Below are positions 12,501-15,500 of a DNA stretch of 18,017 bases, one piece after another. The notes beneath the pieces were generated by a model. The model made no database searches. It worked only from the letters and a program-made list of their open reading frames with translations, and was not told the origin of the DNA. Made by a program: the position numbers and the translations under genes. Position 1 is the first letter of the stretch. The number at the start of each line of letters is the position of its first letter. The stretch is from an uncultured Christensenella sp. (GTDB lineage Bacteria > Bacillota > Clostridia > Christensenellales > UBA1242), in the NCBI GenBank assembly GCA_949295755.1, contig CASFMG010000059.1:1-18017 (forward strand), read 5' to 3'.

Positions 12501-15500
12501 GTGTTTGCGCTAATAAGTTCTGGACCTGTTGTTGTCATACACCAAATACCATCATCGTTTTGCTCATTTGTTGCAAAACTATAACCATAGAAATATTCTT
12601 CGAGCGTAACTGAAGAAACTATTGATGCACTTTCGCCATATGCTTCTTCAATTAAAATATTTGAATCTTCAAGTGCCACTTCATCATAATAATAAGAATT
12701 TTCAATTGTTCCGAAGTTTTGCCAATTACCCCAATCATCAACACCTGAGAAATTCATTTGTGTTGTTGTTGCACCAATAATTCTTGAAAGAGACAAAGAT
12801 GTTTTTATAATACCACTAGATTGGTTGTTATAAACAAAACCTGCACTTGTTCTGCCTGGATTATCTCCAAGATTTGTAAGTGTAATGTTTGAATAACTAT
12901 CGCTTATATTTCCTGAATTTGCATAAACAAAACCTGCACTAATTCCCGATGTTTCAATTCCATATTTAGTTGCGTGAATGTCTTGATTATTATCTTTTAC
13001 TCCTTTTGAATAACTCATACTTATTCTGCCAGAGTTTTCAATTGCAAAACCACTTGTAATTGTTGTGTAATCAATGTTTGAGTTATTTATTTCTCTTAAA
13101 TTAGAAACAAAACTGCTTGAAATTCGTCCTGTATTTGTGTGAACAAAACCACTTATTTCTCCAAATGAAGAAATTACAAATGGGTCCAAATAAATTGTTT
13201 GGTATGTAACTGAACCCTTATTATTTACTTTATAAACATTTATGCTTTCGCCACCAACTCTGCTATTTGTAATAATTCCAGAATTATACAAAACAAAGCC
13301 TGATGTTTGAGCCGAAACATTTAATGTGCTGTTTGCTTTAATGTTTATACCACTTATTTGAGGTGTAATTTGATTTGCTAAATATCTATAACTTACAACT
13401 TCTGTGTTTGTTATAATCCCCGAGTTGTTTATTGCGATTGGGGCAACATTTACCTGATTCGTTATATTTGAATCTATTGTAATTGTGTCAATATGATAAA
13501 TATTTAATCTCAAATTTTTAATAGTTGTATTACTGCTAATATTTTGGAACAACGACAAACTAACGGTGCTTTGATTTAAAACACTGTCACTAAAACTTCT
13601 AATAATTATTTGATATCCGTTTCCGTCTAAACTTTTTATTTTTAATGTATCTTGAATTGGTGAAAAATCATACAAAATTATATCGTTTGTTAAAATATAA
13701 TTTTGTTCAATATCTCTAGTAAATGCATCTAAAAACTCATCTGCATTTGATATTTCTTCTGGTTGCTCTTCTGTAACATAATTCGCAATTGTTATGTCAA
13801 AGAAATATTGATATGTTCTTATGCTTCCGTCTGGCATTTTTGCTTTTATTTCCAAAAGCATCCTTTGAGTACCAATATTTTTTCCTAAAAATTTTATAAC
13901 ATTTTGAATTTCGCCGTTTACAGTTTGTTCTTCAACAACAAAATCAGCAATTACATCACTAGACACAGTAGTGTATGTGCCATCGTTATTTTTAACAACG
14001 ATAGGTGTATATTCATTACCGTTTACATAGTATAAATTTTCAATTAAAGTTTGTCTATTTTGAGTACCATAGTTAACTTCATATCCTGTTGCAACATTTA
14101 AATAATAGTTGTTCTTTATAAATGTATTATATGCTCTTTCACTTGAAGTTACTATCCCATTTTCGCCTTTAACATAATAACCTGCTATTTTAAATTCTAA
14201 TGAATTATAAAAATACTTATCTCCATAAACAACATCACTGCCAGTTTCGTTGTTTAGATGTGTATTTTCGAAATCTAACTCAAAATCAATTACATATATT
14301 TTTAAAATTGAATAAACTTCTTCTTTAACTCCATTTACATATCTTGATGTTGTTACTTGAATATCAATATTACCACAATTTTCTCCCAAAGTTATACTTA
14401 AAGTACCTTTAAAATATTTTGTTGCATAACTAGAAAAATCTTGATTATTTATAATTGTTACGTTATTGCTTACCTTTGTAGTATTCATTTGATAAGCAAC
14501 AATACTTTCAATTTGTTGTGTTTGTTCATATATGACATCGGCAGTTATTGTATCACCTTCAACAGCAAAGATTTTGTCTTTGCCATTTACACTAACGCCC
14601 GCCTTTTCTTGAGGAACAATTAAAAGCGAATAAACTTCTGTGTAGACTTTTTCATCACCATTATATATGTCTATATATATATTATAAGAAGAATTTATAT
14701 TAACAGTGGAAGGAACAACGACTCTAACATAGTATCTACCAACTTCATAAGATGTCTCTTTTGCATATATTTTTACACCATTTTCAATAAATTCAAAATT
14801 TGTTGCAAGGTCTATATCATATGTTGAATGGTCATTTTTCTTCATTGCAATAAGTGATAAACTTTGACCATTAACCGGTTGTGCAGTAACATTTACACTA
14901 GTATAATTTGCATATGAAGGATAAACCATAATATCCAAAAGTCCACTTGTGCCAGGAGATAATACATTATTTGGAAAATAGTTGTATGTTGAACCACTTA
15001 AAGAACTGTCTTTTTGTGCATAATTGTTTACATCAACTCTAAGTATTTCTTGTGCCAAAATGTTAACTTTAATATCTACATAAACATATTCATCTGATAT
15101 AAATCTGACAGTATAACCACTAAAGTCTATGTTCGATGTACTTAAAGACTTGTTAATTTTAATTGTTGTAGTATATTTGATTGTATTTGTATTGTCATTA
15201 TTTTGTTCTTCGCTAATTTTTGATAGTGTTATATCTTCAAAAATGTTAAGCGTTGAAACATCGTTTCCCTCACTATCATATATTTCAATATTGACAGTTT
15301 TATTTGTTGCTTTTTCATCAAATACAGCCGTTATGCCAACACTCAATTCATCACTTGCCGAAATTGTTGCATTGTTTATTGTTGAACTTATTGACAAAGC
15401 ACCGTGAGTTCTTAATACAGTGAGTTGTTTTAATGTATTTTGCTTTATAATTTGTTGAATTTGATTACTATTTTCTGTATCTAAAATATTATCAGTTAAT

